A DNA stretch of 64,000 bases, from the NCBI GenBank assembly GCA_963782345.1, contig CAWAJF010000014.1:62001-126000 (forward strand), read 5' to 3'. The notes under the pieces are model-generated. The model saw only the letters and a list, made by a program, of their open reading frames with translations. It was not told the origin of the DNA and did not search any database. The position numbers and the translations under genes were made by a program. Below, piece after piece: positions 24,553 to 32,747 of this stretch; the stretch's first letter is position 1, and each line of letters opens with the position of its first letter. The stretch comes from DASUPK01 sp963782345 (GTDB lineage: Bacteria > Actinomycetota > Thermoleophilia > Solirubrobacterales > 70-9).

Positions 24553-26097
24553 GTGTCCAACAGGGACGCCGAAGCGGCTCAACAAATGAATGAGCGGGGC
24601 CTCGATCGCAGGCACCTTTGGGCCGTAGTCGGCCTGACAGCGATCGCCGCGATCCTCCGGTTCGCGACGCTGGACGTCCAGAGCTTCTACAGCGACGAGA
24701 CGGTGACGGCGGTGCTGATGCGCATGGACTTCGGCGGGATGCTGGGCCAGCTTTCGTCGAGCGAGTCGGCTCCTCCGCTGTATTACATCCTCGCCTGGGC
24801 CTGGGGAAACGTGTTCGGCACGGGCGAGGTCGGTCTGCGCTCGCTCTCGGCCCTGGCCGGGACCGCCGTCATCCCCGTCGCCTACCTGGCGGGCACCAGG
24901 CTGAGAACGCCCAGGGTCGGGCTGATCATCGCGGCGCTCGCCGCCGTCAACCCGATGCTCGTCTGGTTCTCGCAGGAGGCCCGCGTCTATGCCCTGTTCT
25001 CCCTGCTCGCTGCGCTCTCGTTCTTCGCCTTCGTCACCGCGCTGAAGGATCCGAGGCCGCGCACGATCCTGCTCTGGGCGCTCGCCTCGGCGGTCGCGCT
25101 CGCGGTGCACTACTTCGCCGCGTTCCTGATCGTCCCCGAGGTGGCGCTGCTTCTGATGGCGGGGCGAGAACGGCGCGGCATCCTGCTCGGGTCGGCGGGC
25201 GTTGCGATCGTGGCCCTGGCGCTGCTGCCGCTTGCCGTCGAGCAGCGCAACAACGGTGGAACGGAATGGATCTCCCAGAACTCCATCCCGTCGCGGGTCG
25301 CGGACACCGGCTTCCAGTACCTCGTCGGCCCGAACACCCCGGCGCCGCTGATCATCCCCCCGATCGCCGCCGCACTGGTGGTGGCCGGGCTCTGGCTCCT
25401 GGTCCGCCGCGGCAGTGTCGAGGACCGCGCCGCAGCGAAGGTCGCCGCGATCGTCGGGGTGACTGCAATCGCGGTACCGCTCCTCGCCGCGATCGTCGGC
25501 CCGGACACCTTCCTCCAGAAGACGATGATCATGGCCTTGCTGCCACTCGCCCTGGTGGTGGCAATCGGACTCGGCGCTCGGCGAGCGGGGAAGGTGGGGC
25601 TGGTCGCGGCGGGCGGGCTGTGCGCGCTTGGCGTCGCCGTCGTGATCGCTGTCGACGTGACCCCGGTCCTTCAGCGGGACGACTGGCGGGACGCAGCGGA
25701 CGCGATCGACGGCTCCCCGGTCGAGCGCGCTCTGCTGGTGAACCCGGCGGTTGCGGGGAGACAGCACCGGGACGCGATTCAGTTCTACATGCCGTCAGCG
25801 GTTCGAGCGGCCAGCGCGCGCGTTCGGGAGATCGATGTCCTCAGCCTCAACGACAACGGGCTCGATGCACAGATCAACGGCGTCCCCGAGATGCCCAGCA
25901 TCTCGCCGCCGCCCGGGTTCCGCCAGACGGGTCGGAAGGACGAAGACAGGTTCAAGTTGATCCGCTTTCAGTCGCCCGTCGACCGCCTGGTCTCGCCGCA
26001 ATGGGTGAAGGGCGTCGAGGACGCGCTGCAGAACGCGGGCCGGGACGTCAGCAAGCTGTTCCTGCTTCCGGCCGGGCCCCACCCCGAAACGGGCTGA
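24553..26097 (+). CDS. GT39/ArnT-like polytopic membrane glycosyltransferase
   Basis: A 514-residue integral membrane protein. The first loop after helix 1 has FYSDETVTAVLM with the acidic SDE pair that is catalytic in polyprenyl-phosphate-sugar-dependent (GT-C) transferases, followed by PPLYYILAWAWG and SQEARVYALFSLLAALSFF, both typical of PMT/ArnT-like proteins. About 10-11 helices follow; the C-terminal 150 residues are periplasmic. The likely role is transfer of a sugar from a lipid carrier to a glycan or protein outside the membrane. GTG start with TAGATT six bases before it. First gene of the polysaccharide locus. Confidence 0.85.
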   Translation: MSNRDAEAAQQMNERGLDRRHLWAVVGLTAIAAILRFATLDVQSFYSDETVTAVLMRMDFGGMLGQLSSSESAPPLYYILAWAWGNVFGTGEVGLRSLSALAGTAVIPVAYLAGTRLRTPRVGLIIAALAAVNPMLVWFSQEARVYALFSLLAALSFFAFVTALKDPRPRTILLWALASAVALAVHYFAAFLIVPEVALLLMAGRERRGILLGSAGVAIVALALLPLAVEQRNNGGTEWISQNSIPSRVADTGFQYLVGPNTPAPLIIPPIAAALVVAGLWLLVRRGSVEDRAAAKVAAIVGVTAIAVPLLAAIVGPDTFLQKTMIMALLPLALVVAIGLGARRAGKVGLVAAGGLCALGVAVVIAVDVTPVLQRDDWRDAADAIDGSPVERALLVNPAVAGRQHRDAIQFYMPSAVRAASARVREIDVLSLNDNGLDAQINGVPEMPSISPPPGFRQTGRKDEDRFKLIRFQSPVDRLVSPQWVKGVEDALQNAGRDVSKLFLLPAGPHPETG

Positions 26098-26101
26098 GCC
26101 C

Positions 26102-27307
26102 TCAAGCGGAGACCACAGCGTCCAGGGCACGCTCGAGATCGTCGCCGATCCGTCGCCAGTCGTACAAGCGCTCGGCTACGGCCCTGCCGTTGCGCGCGAG
26201 CGACCGACACAGCTCATCGTCCTCCAGCAGCCGGTCGATCGATGCCGCGAATTGCTCGGGTCCGTCCGCGATGAGGACATCGTGTCCGGCGTCGAGCTCG
26301 AATCCCCGGCAGCCGATGCTGGTGCTGAGCACCGGCACGCCTCTAGCGAGGGACTCGAGCACCTTGAGCGGAGTGCCCGCGCCGAAGCGCAGGGGCACCA
26401 CCATGAATCGGCTGCGCTCGAAGAACGGCCGGGTGTCCGCGACGATTCCCGGCAGCTCGATGTGGACGGGGGACCGAAACGCCTCCTCCTTCAGCCGCCG
26501 GGGCGGATCCCCGCCGACGATCGTCAGCACGGAGCTCGTGTGCTGGACGAGCGGCAGGATCTGCCCGATCAGGTAGCGGGCGGCGTCCAGGTTGGCGCTG
26601 TAGTTGAGGCTCCCCGTGAAGAGCATCGATGGATCCGGGGGAAAGGCCTTGCGGGGGAGCCAGCGCTCGCAGTCGACGCCATTCGGCACCAGGGTGACCG
26701 CCCCGCGAGCGAGCGGCGCGAAATAGCGACGCTCGGGCTCCGAGACCGCGAGCACGCCGGCGACACCGGCGACGGCCCGCTGCTCGAGCCGGCGAACCGC
26801 GCGGCGCTGCAGGCGGGCGACGATCGCCCGGGGCCGTGGCCAGAGCGCCGACGCCATCGATTCCAGGCGCCGGACCTCGACGTTATGGGCATCGAGCACG
26901 GTGCGGTCGTGCAGCTCCTCGGGGACGTACGGATACATGTAGAGCTGCTCGGCCACGATCACGTCCGGGAGACCGTCATCGAGCAGGCGATGGAGCCTCG
27001 CCGCGACATCGGTGGAGAAGAAGTACGCCTCGTGAAAGGCGCGGCCCGCGGCGATTGCGCCGGCGACCCGCCGGTAGCGGGCCCGGATCGCGGGGAGGGG
27101 CTCAAGGGCGACGGTCTCGCAGAGCCTCTCAAGCTCAGCGCGGTCCGCCGCCGATGGGCTCGCCTCCGGCACGAGGCTGAACAGTGAGACTCTCCACCCG
27201 CGCGCGAGGAGCTGGCGGATCAGGTTGAGCGAGCGGACGCGCGTCCCGCTGACCATCGGCAGCGGGGGCTCGTGGGTCAGGAACAGGGCATGGCGGCCGG
27301 CTGCCAT
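26102..27307 (-). CDS. GT4 family glycosyltransferase
   Basis: A 401-residue GT-B fold transferase. The N-terminal domain opens ALFLTHEPPLPMVSGTRVRS, a layout seen in the TIGR03087-type exosortase-associated sugar transferases; VLDAHNVEVRRL and GVLAVSEPERRYF follow. The C-terminal donor domain has TLVPNGVDCERW, MLFTGSLNYSANLDAARYL and RFGAGTPLKVLESLARGVPV. It ends 4 bases from the convergent GT39-like gene. Donor and acceptor sugars cannot be read from sequence. Confidence 0.88.
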   Translation of the reverse strand: MAAGRHALFLTHEPPLPMVSGTRVRSLNLIRQLLARGWRVSLFSLVPEASPSAADRAELERLCETVALEPLPAIRARYRRVAGAIAAGRAFHEAYFFSTDVAARLHRLLDDGLPDVIVAEQLYMYPYVPEELHDRTVLDAHNVEVRRLESMASALWPRPRAIVARLQRRAVRRLEQRAVAGVAGVLAVSEPERRYFAPLARGAVTLVPNGVDCERWLPRKAFPPDPSMLFTGSLNYSANLDAARYLIGQILPLVQHTSSVLTIVGGDPPRRLKEEAFRSPVHIELPGIVADTRPFFERSRFMVVPLRFGAGTPLKVLESLARGVPVLSTSIGCRGFELDAGHDVLIADGPEQFAASIDRLLEDDELCRSLARNGRAVAERLYDWRRIGDDLERALDAVVSA

Positions 27308-27357
27308 GACCGGATTGCTATCAGCGCCGTCAGGCGGAGTCGGCGGACCTCGTCGCT

Positions 27358-27363
27358 TACAGT
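27358..27363 (+). promoter_or_regulatory. -10 hexamer of the FkbM gene (leaderless type)
   Basis: TACAGT, six bases before the ATG at 27370; no ribosome site is seen. Confidence 0.5.
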
Positions 27364-27369
27364 TCCGCG

Positions 27370-28110
27370 ATGCGCCGGAGGGTGAAGAGTGCGGTCGAGC
27401 GTGCGGGACTGATGCCGCAGGCGCGGCAGGTCCAGCGCGTCATCGGCTCGCGCTCGAAGAGACGTGATCTCCGGGACAACGAGCACCTGCGGCTCCTCCT
27501 CGCGTTCGCACTGGATGAGGACTCAAACTGCATCGACGTGGGGGCGAGCAAGGGGGACGTGCTCACCGACATCGTCCGGGTCGCCCCTCTCGGGCGGCAC
27601 ATCGCCTACGAGCCGCTGCCCGACCACGCCGCCGACCTCCGCGAGCGCTTTCCGCAGGTCGAGATTCGCCAGGCCGCGCTCTCGAATCATCGCGGCTCGG
27701 AGAGCTTTCGCTATGTCAGGAGTCGTCCTGGGATGAGCGGCCTCCGCGAGCGCCAGTACCCGGGCAAGGAGGCGATCGAAATGCTCACCGTCAGCGTCGA
27801 GGACCTCGACTCCGCTATCCCCGAGGGATACGTGCCCTCCCTGATCAAGATCGACGTCGAGGGCGCTGAGCGGGAGGTGATCGAGGGTGCCATGGAGACG
27901 ATTCGAGCCCACCGGCCGATCGTGGTCTTCGAGCACGGCAAGGGCGCCGCGCGCTTCTACGACGCCACGCCGCAGGACGTCTACGAGCTCCTGTGCGGGA
28001 ACGCCAATCTGCGCATCTACGACATGGACGGGAACGGCCCCTATGCGGAGCCGCAGTTCGTGGAGGCATACGAGCAAGGCACGTTCTGGAACTTCGTTGC
28101 CCGTGCCTAG
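27370..28110 (+). CDS. FkbM family methyltransferase
   Basis: A 246-residue SAM-dependent O-methyltransferase. The SAM-binding loop is SNCIDVGASKGDVLTDIV (about residues 52-70), followed by HIAYEPLPDHAADLRERF; the characteristic FkbM C-terminal piece is PSLIKIDVEGAEREVIEGAM and PIVVFEHG. FkbM enzymes methylate sugar hydroxyls in polysaccharides and antibiotics, fitting its place in the glycan locus, where it would cap or decorate a sugar residue. Confidence 0.92.
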   Translation: MRRRVKSAVERAGLMPQARQVQRVIGSRSKRRDLRDNEHLRLLLAFALDEDSNCIDVGASKGDVLTDIVRVAPLGRHIAYEPLPDHAADLRERFPQVEIRQAALSNHRGSESFRYVRSRPGMSGLRERQYPGKEAIEMLTVSVEDLDSAIPEGYVPSLIKIDVEGAEREVIEGAMETIRAHRPIVVFEHGKGAARFYDATPQDVYELLCGNANLRIYDMDGNGPYAEPQFVEAYEQGTFWNFVARA

Positions 28111-28138
28111 GATCCGGGGTTCATCGCGGCGCGCTGTC

Positions 28139-28144
28139 TATACT
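28139..28144 (+). promoter_or_regulatory. -10 hexamer upstream of the DegT-Gfo-SDR operon
   Basis: TATACT, five of six bases matching the consensus, 93 bases before the chosen DegT start. It would give a normal leader of about 85 bases. No convincing -35 is seen. Confidence 0.5.
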
Positions 28145-28237
28145 GCCGCGCCCCGACGGCGCCATCCACGATCTGCGAGGTGCTGAATTACTCCGATCCG
28201 ACAGCAAGCTGGGCGCATCAGACGGCGGTTGAGGTGG

Positions 28238-29494
28238 ATGGTGCGGCCTCCGCGCGTCACGGAGCCGCTGCCACCGCCATTTCCCGGTGCGCTCCGGATG
28301 AACGGCGCCGAGGAGGAGGCCGTCAGAGAGGTGATTCGCTCCAAGCGCCTCTTCCGATGGTCCGGTGTCCCGGATCCCAGTGCACCATCCAAGGTCGCGG
28401 AATTCGAGGCCGCCTTCGCTCGTTCAATGGGTGCGAGCCATGCGCTCGCGGTCAATTCCGGCACGAGCGCGCTGGTGTGCGCCCTCGCTGCGCTCGAGAT
28501 CGGGCCTGGTGACGAGGTCATCGTTCCCGCGAGTACCTGGATCGCCACGGCGACCTCGGTGCTCGCGGTTGGCGCCGTTCCCGTGGTCGCTGACGTCGAC
28601 GAGTCGCTGACGATCGACCCCGATGACGTGGTCAACAAACTGTCCCCCTATACCAAGGCCATCATGCCGGTGCATCTGCGCGGGGCGGCCGCGGCGATGG
28701 ACCGGCTGGGTGAGATCGCCCGGGACAAACGCTTGGCATTGATCGAGGACACCGCCCAGGCTGTGGGGGCGACGTACCGGGGCCGTCGCCTCGGGACGAT
28801 CGGTGACGTGGGCGCCTACAGCTTCCAGATGAGCAAGATCATCACCGCGGGCGAGGGAGGGGCGATCGTCACCGACTCGGAGAGAGTGCACCGGCGAGCG
28901 CTGATGTACCACGATGCCGGCACCGTCGACCACGTCGATGTCTCGGCGGAGGAGTGGCTCCCGGGTTTGAACCTTCGGATGTCGGAGCTCCACGCGGCGG
29001 TGATGCTCGTTCAGCTCGGTCGACTCGACCAGCTCCTTGCTGACATGCGTTCCCGCAAGGCCGCCCTCAAGGAGATGATCGAGTCGCCAATTGCCGAGGT
29101 CGGAATACGCTTTCGCACGCTCCACGATCCCGCGGGCGAGGCCGGGATCGGGTTGATCCTCCTGCTTCCGGATGGAAGGATGGCAAAGCGATTTGCGTCC
29201 GCCCTCGGGCGAGAGAACGTCCCCGCGTATCCCTTGTTTCGCACGGATGCCGCGGGCCCGAACACCCAGGCGTACCCGGGCTGGGCATCTGTCATCGGTA
29301 AACGGGCATGGTCTCCCGCCGGGTTCCCCTGGAGGCAGCATCCCCGCCCGATCGAGTACGCGCCGGATGCATTCTCGCGAACGATCGAGATCCTCAGCCG
29401 ATCGGTCAACATCGACATTACGCCCGATCTCTCGAACGAGCAGCTCCGGCAGATGGCCGAAGCGATCACGATCACGTCCCGAAAGCTCGGTTGA
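28238..29494 (+). CDS. DegT/DnrJ/EryC1/StrS sugar aminotransferase
   Basis: A PLP-dependent aminotransferase of about 418 residues acting on nucleotide-linked keto sugars. NSGTSALVCALAALEIGPGD is the cofactor phosphate region, ALIEDTAQAVGATYRGRRLG holds the conserved Asp, and FQMSKIITAGEGGAIVTD has the PLP-binding Lys. The start is not settled: ATG at 28238 follows GAGG closely, and a GTG is adjacent at 28241. It is followed at 36 bases by the Gfo/Idh/MocA gene. Aminotransferase plus NAD-dependent oxidoreductase is the pair used to make 3-amino or 2,3-diamino sugars. Confidence 0.92.
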   Translation: MVRPPRVTEPLPPPFPGALRMNGAEEEAVREVIRSKRLFRWSGVPDPSAPSKVAEFEAAFARSMGASHALAVNSGTSALVCALAALEIGPGDEVIVPASTWIATATSVLAVGAVPVVADVDESLTIDPDDVVNKLSPYTKAIMPVHLRGAAAAMDRLGEIARDKRLALIEDTAQAVGATYRGRRLGTIGDVGAYSFQMSKIITAGEGGAIVTDSERVHRRALMYHDAGTVDHVDVSAEEWLPGLNLRMSELHAAVMLVQLGRLDQLLADMRSRKAALKEMIESPIAEVGIRFRTLHDPAGEAGIGLILLLPDGRMAKRFASALGRENVPAYPLFRTDAAGPNTQAYPGWASVIGKRAWSPAGFPWRQHPRPIEYAPDAFSRTIEILSRSVNIDITPDLSNEQLRQMAEAITITSRKLG

Positions 29495-29530
29495 CTTCGG
29501 GTTCGGGTTCCTTCTGGGGAATATGAGCGG

Positions 29531-30541
29531 GTGAGCGGACCCAGGTACGACATCGTTGGATGCGGCTCGGTCGTCCGGCTGCATCACCTGCCCGCCCTGC
29601 AGCTGCTCAGCGCCCAGGGCGACCTCCGGGTCGCAGGCTGCTACGACCTGAACACGCAACTCGCAAGCGAGCTCTCCATAATCCTCGGTGCAGAACGTTC
29701 CGGGCCCCGAGCTTCCCCCCGTGAAGGGGACGGAGTGGACGCCGCGCTCATCGCCACGCCGCCGGCCACACATGCCCAGGTAGCGCTCGAGTACCTGCGC
29801 GCGGGAAAGAGCGTGTTGGTGGAGAAGCCCTTCACCGCGGGCGCGGGCGACGCGGCCGAACTCGTCGCAGAGGCGGAGGAACGTTCGGCCAGGGTTCTCG
29901 TCGACCACATTCGGCGGTTCCATCCGAATGTGAACGCGGCACGACGGTTCCTTGAGGATCGCCTCGATGAGGTGGATGGCGCGGAGGCAACCGATGGCAA
30001 CCGATGGGATTGGGGCACGGCCTCGGACTACGTGGTCGAGGACCCGTACGGCGGTGTGATCCACGATTCGGGGTCGCACCTGCTCGACACACTGCTCTAC
30101 ATCCTCGGCGTCGATGACGACGAGGCCATCTCCTCCAGCCTCTCCGGAATCGAGAAGGCACCACCGGCCGAGCCATCGCACGAGTGCCGAGCGCGGCTCG
30201 TGCTCAGTCGCCGTGGCGGCGACGACATCCCCATCGACCTGTCGGTCAGCCGCCTGCGCCCGCTCGCCCGGGGCATCAAGGTCTGGGGCTCGTTCGGCCT
30301 GATCTTCCTCCCGTTTACGCCCGACAGCCCACCGCTCCTGTTTCACGGATCGGGCGGGTTCAAGCTGACGACCGAGCACGTCGACGGTGAGTCCCCCGAT
30401 CCTCGCAGCTGCTTCCTGCTGGCTCACCGGGAATTCCACCGAGTGCTCATGGGTTTCGGTAACGCCAGCAGGCTCGACGGCCGGCGGTTCCTGCTCCTCG
30501 GCCAGATCCTGGATTCGCTTCACATGGGAGAGCGCCGATGA
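29531..30541 (+). CDS. Gfo/Idh/MocA family oxidoreductase
   Basis: A 336-residue NAD(P)-dependent sugar dehydrogenase. It opens YDIVGCGSVVRLHHLPALQL, where the dinucleotide loop is GCGSVV instead of GxGxxG; AALIATPPATHAQVALEYLR and SVLVEKPFTAGAG with the catalytic Lys (EKP) follow, then DHIRRFHPNVNAARRF. It probably oxidises a nucleotide sugar to the keto form used by the adjacent DegT aminotransferase (compare WlbA/WbpB systems); this is by analogy. Start GTG. Its TGA overlaps the next ATG (ATGA), so it is translationally coupled to the SDR gene. Confidence 0.9.
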   Translation: MSGPRYDIVGCGSVVRLHHLPALQLLSAQGDLRVAGCYDLNTQLASELSIILGAERSGPRASPREGDGVDAALIATPPATHAQVALEYLRAGKSVLVEKPFTAGAGDAAELVAEAEERSARVLVDHIRRFHPNVNAARRFLEDRLDEVDGAEATDGNRWDWGTASDYVVEDPYGGVIHDSGSHLLDTLLYILGVDDDEAISSSLSGIEKAPPAEPSHECRARLVLSRRGGDDIPIDLSVSRLRPLARGIKVWGSFGLIFLPFTPDSPPLLFHGSGGFKLTTEHVDGESPDPRSCFLLAHREFHRVLMGFGNASRLDGRRFLLLGQILDSLHMGERR

Positions 30542-31692
30542 GCGGGACCGTCGTGGTGCTCGGGCCCAGCACCTATGTCGGTGCGGCCCTCACGTCCCGC
30601 CTGCTGGAAAGCGGCAAGCGGGTCATAGGGGTGAGTGGCCGACCCGCGATCGCGCGAATCTTCCTCCCGCCCGAGTCCGACCAGCTGAAGATCGCCTCCC
30701 CGGAAAACGCTCGAGAGCTGATCGGTGATCCGGGAATGTGCTCGATCGTCAACCTCGCGGAGATTGCCGACACGCCCTCCTCGGACCTGCTCGGGAGAGA
30801 TCGGCGAACGCGAACGCGATGGCGTCGCCGGCTGGCCGATTCGATCCGCGAGATCGCTCCGAACGGCCCTCGCCAGCTGATCCAGATCAGCAGCTCAGGC
30901 GTTTTTGGCCAACCACCCGGTAGTGCGCCTGTCCCGGAAGAAGTGCGGTTGCAGCCGATCGGCGATCCGGAGGCGGAGTCGCAGTTGCTGATGGAACGGA
31001 CGGTCGCCCGGCATATGCGGAGTGTCACCGGCGAACTCGCGATCGTACGCTTGGGATGCGTGATCGGCCCTGGTGCCCCCTTGTGGGTGGCGGAGATCGC
31101 GCAGCGGATCATGGAGATGAAGCCCGTCGCATATCTCGAGGAGGAGGGCTTCATGAACGCCACTCACGTGGAGAATGCCGCCGACTACCTCGCAGCGCTC
31201 GTCGACCTGCCCAACGGCGCGCTGCGCGAGTTCGGCGCCTATCACCACCTTGCCGAGTACTCGTCCCACCGGTGGTCGGAGCTGTATGACGTAATCGCCG
31301 CCCAGATCGGGCGGCCGTGGAACGCGGCCGCCCGGGGAGTCCCGGCGGGCTCCGTGCCCGGGAATCCGGTCAAGCGGCTGCTGAAGCGCTATGCACGGTC
31401 GAAACCGGGAGGCTATCTGCGCATGGGCGTGGCCCTGCTGCCCGAGTCGCGACCCGTCGATCGAGTGCTGAGCAGGGCGACGCAAGCGCCTCCGCCGGAC
31501 CCGACGGTCGCCACATCCGACCCCGACGACTCCGACCTGCTCGATGCTCTATCCGCACCGTACGAGTTCTCCTCGCACACGATCGACGGCTGGTCGCCGG
31601 CGCTCGACTTCAGCCGGGCATGTGCCGGGATCGCGGAGTGGCTTCGCGTTTCCGGCTATTCACTTCGTCCGCCGTCCACCAGCTCGTCGTAG
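30538..31692 (+). CDS. NAD-dependent epimerase/dehydratase-like protein lacking the catalytic Tyr-Lys
   Basis: A 384-residue extended SDR-like protein. The Rossmann start is VVVLGPSTYVGAALTSRLLE (GxxxYxG type), and LIQISSSGVFGQPPGSAPVP matches the Ser of the triad. Where the family has YxxxK, the sequence reads ESQLLMERTVARHM, without Tyr or Lys, so normal dehydrogenase/epimerase chemistry is unlikely. RLGCVIGPGAPLWVAEI is the usual substrate region. The C-terminal 90 residues are extra. It may be a binding or regulatory subunit for the coupled Gfo/Idh/MocA protein. Its end overlaps the convergent GT4 gene by 37 bases. Confidence 0.82.
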   Translation: MSGTVVVLGPSTYVGAALTSRLLESGKRVIGVSGRPAIARIFLPPESDQLKIASPENARELIGDPGMCSIVNLAEIADTPSSDLLGRDRRTRTRWRRRLADSIREIAPNGPRQLIQISSSGVFGQPPGSAPVPEEVRLQPIGDPEAESQLLMERTVARHMRSVTGELAIVRLGCVIGPGAPLWVAEIAQRIMEMKPVAYLEEEGFMNATHVENAADYLAALVDLPNGALREFGAYHHLAEYSSHRWSELYDVIAAQIGRPWNAAARGVPAGSVPGNPVKRLLKRYARSKPGGYLRMGVALLPESRPVDRVLSRATQAPPPDPTVATSDPDDSDLLDALSAPYEFSSHTIDGWSPALDFSRACAGIAEWLRVSGYSLRPPSTSSS

Positions 31693-32747
31693 ACCCGCTC
31701 GTAGGACCGAAGCATCCGGTCGAGGCCAAATCGCTCGAGCGCGAATTCCCTACCCCGAGCCCCCATCCGTCGGCGACGCTCGGCGTCACCCAGCAAGACA
31801 GCGAGGGACCCTGCCAGCGCCTCGACGTCCTCCGGGGGGACCAAGAATCCCGTTTCCCCTTCGATGACCACCTCCGGGGTGCCGCCGACCCGGCTGGCGA
31901 CCACCGGGCATTCGGCGAGGAGGGCCTCGACGGCTGCCGTCCCCAGCCCCTCGCTCCGGGACGGAAGGGCGAACACGTCGAAGCCCGCGTACCAGGGGCG
32001 CGGATCCGCCTGCCATCCGGCGAACGTGACGCGCGTGGCCAGGCCCAGATCGCCGGCGAGGCTCTCCAGGGACTGCCGATCGGGGCCGTCACCGACGAGG
32101 ACGGCCGACGCGTCGGGCAGCGTGCTGAGCGCGCGGATCAGCACGTCCACACCCTTTTCCCGCGAGAGCCGACCCACATAGCCGATCACAGTCCCGCTGG
32201 TCATCCTTGACCTCTCCCGGACGCGGATGTCCGGGACCCCGTTGTAGATCACCTGCACAGACCCCTGCCCCAGACGTGCGGCGCGCTCGACCATACGGGC
32301 ACTCGCCCGAGAGACCGCGATGTGGGCGTCCAGACGGGTGAGGTTGAGCCGGTTGAGCCATACCTGGCGTCGCCGACGCGGCGGGAGGATCGCGTGTTGG
32401 ACCGCGACGGTCCGGACCCCGGCGGTGAGCAGGCCGGCGCTGAGCGCGTACTGGCAGGACCAAGGGTGGCGCAGGTTTGCGTGGAGGACGGCCGGGCGCA
32501 GCTGGCGGATCGCATTCAGGTGGGAGAGGCTTCCGCGGAGGTCCCATTTATTGCGTACCGGTCTGACGATGCAAGTGTCAGCCGAACTGCGTGCCGCCGC
32601 AATCTCGTCGACGATCACCCGATCGGTGCCCACCAGCGTCACCCGGAAGCGGTCCCCGAGGCCCCGGACCAGGGTGGCAAGCGCCATTTCAGCACCTCCC
32701 ATTACCGCGGAATCGGTGTAGGCCGCGATGTGAATCGTGCCCGTCAC
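31656..32747 (-). CDS. GT4 family glycosyltransferase
   Basis: A 363-residue GT-B glycosyltransferase. The N-terminal half has DSAVMGGAEMALATLVRGL, typical of the acceptor domain start; the donor domain has VIGYVGRLSREKGVDVLIRA and SRSEGLGTAAVEALLAECPV with the E-x7-E motif. Start GTG overlaps the flippase stop (GTGA). It is the last gene of the minus-strand assembly operon that runs from 40711 down. Confidence 0.9.
   Translation of the reverse strand: MTGTIHIAAYTDSAVMGGAEMALATLVRGLGDRFRVTLVGTDRVIVDEIAAARSSADTCIVRPVRNKWDLRGSLSHLNAIRQLRPAVLHANLRHPWSCQYALSAGLLTAGVRTVAVQHAILPPRRRRQVWLNRLNLTRLDAHIAVSRASARMVERAARLGQGSVQVIYNGVPDIRVRERSRMTSGTVIGYVGRLSREKGVDVLIRALSTLPDASAVLVGDGPDRQSLESLAGDLGLATRVTFAGWQADPRPWYAGFDVFALPSRSEGLGTAAVEALLAECPVVASRVGGTPEVVIEGETGFLVPPEDVEALAGSLAVLLGDAERRRRMGARGREFALERFGLDRMLRSYERVYDELVDGGRSE

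Noticed and set aside
28424..30523. 699-residue open frame on the minus strand across the DegT and Gfo/Idh genes
   Set aside because: Shadow of two well-supported plus-strand genes; its composition is not protein-like.
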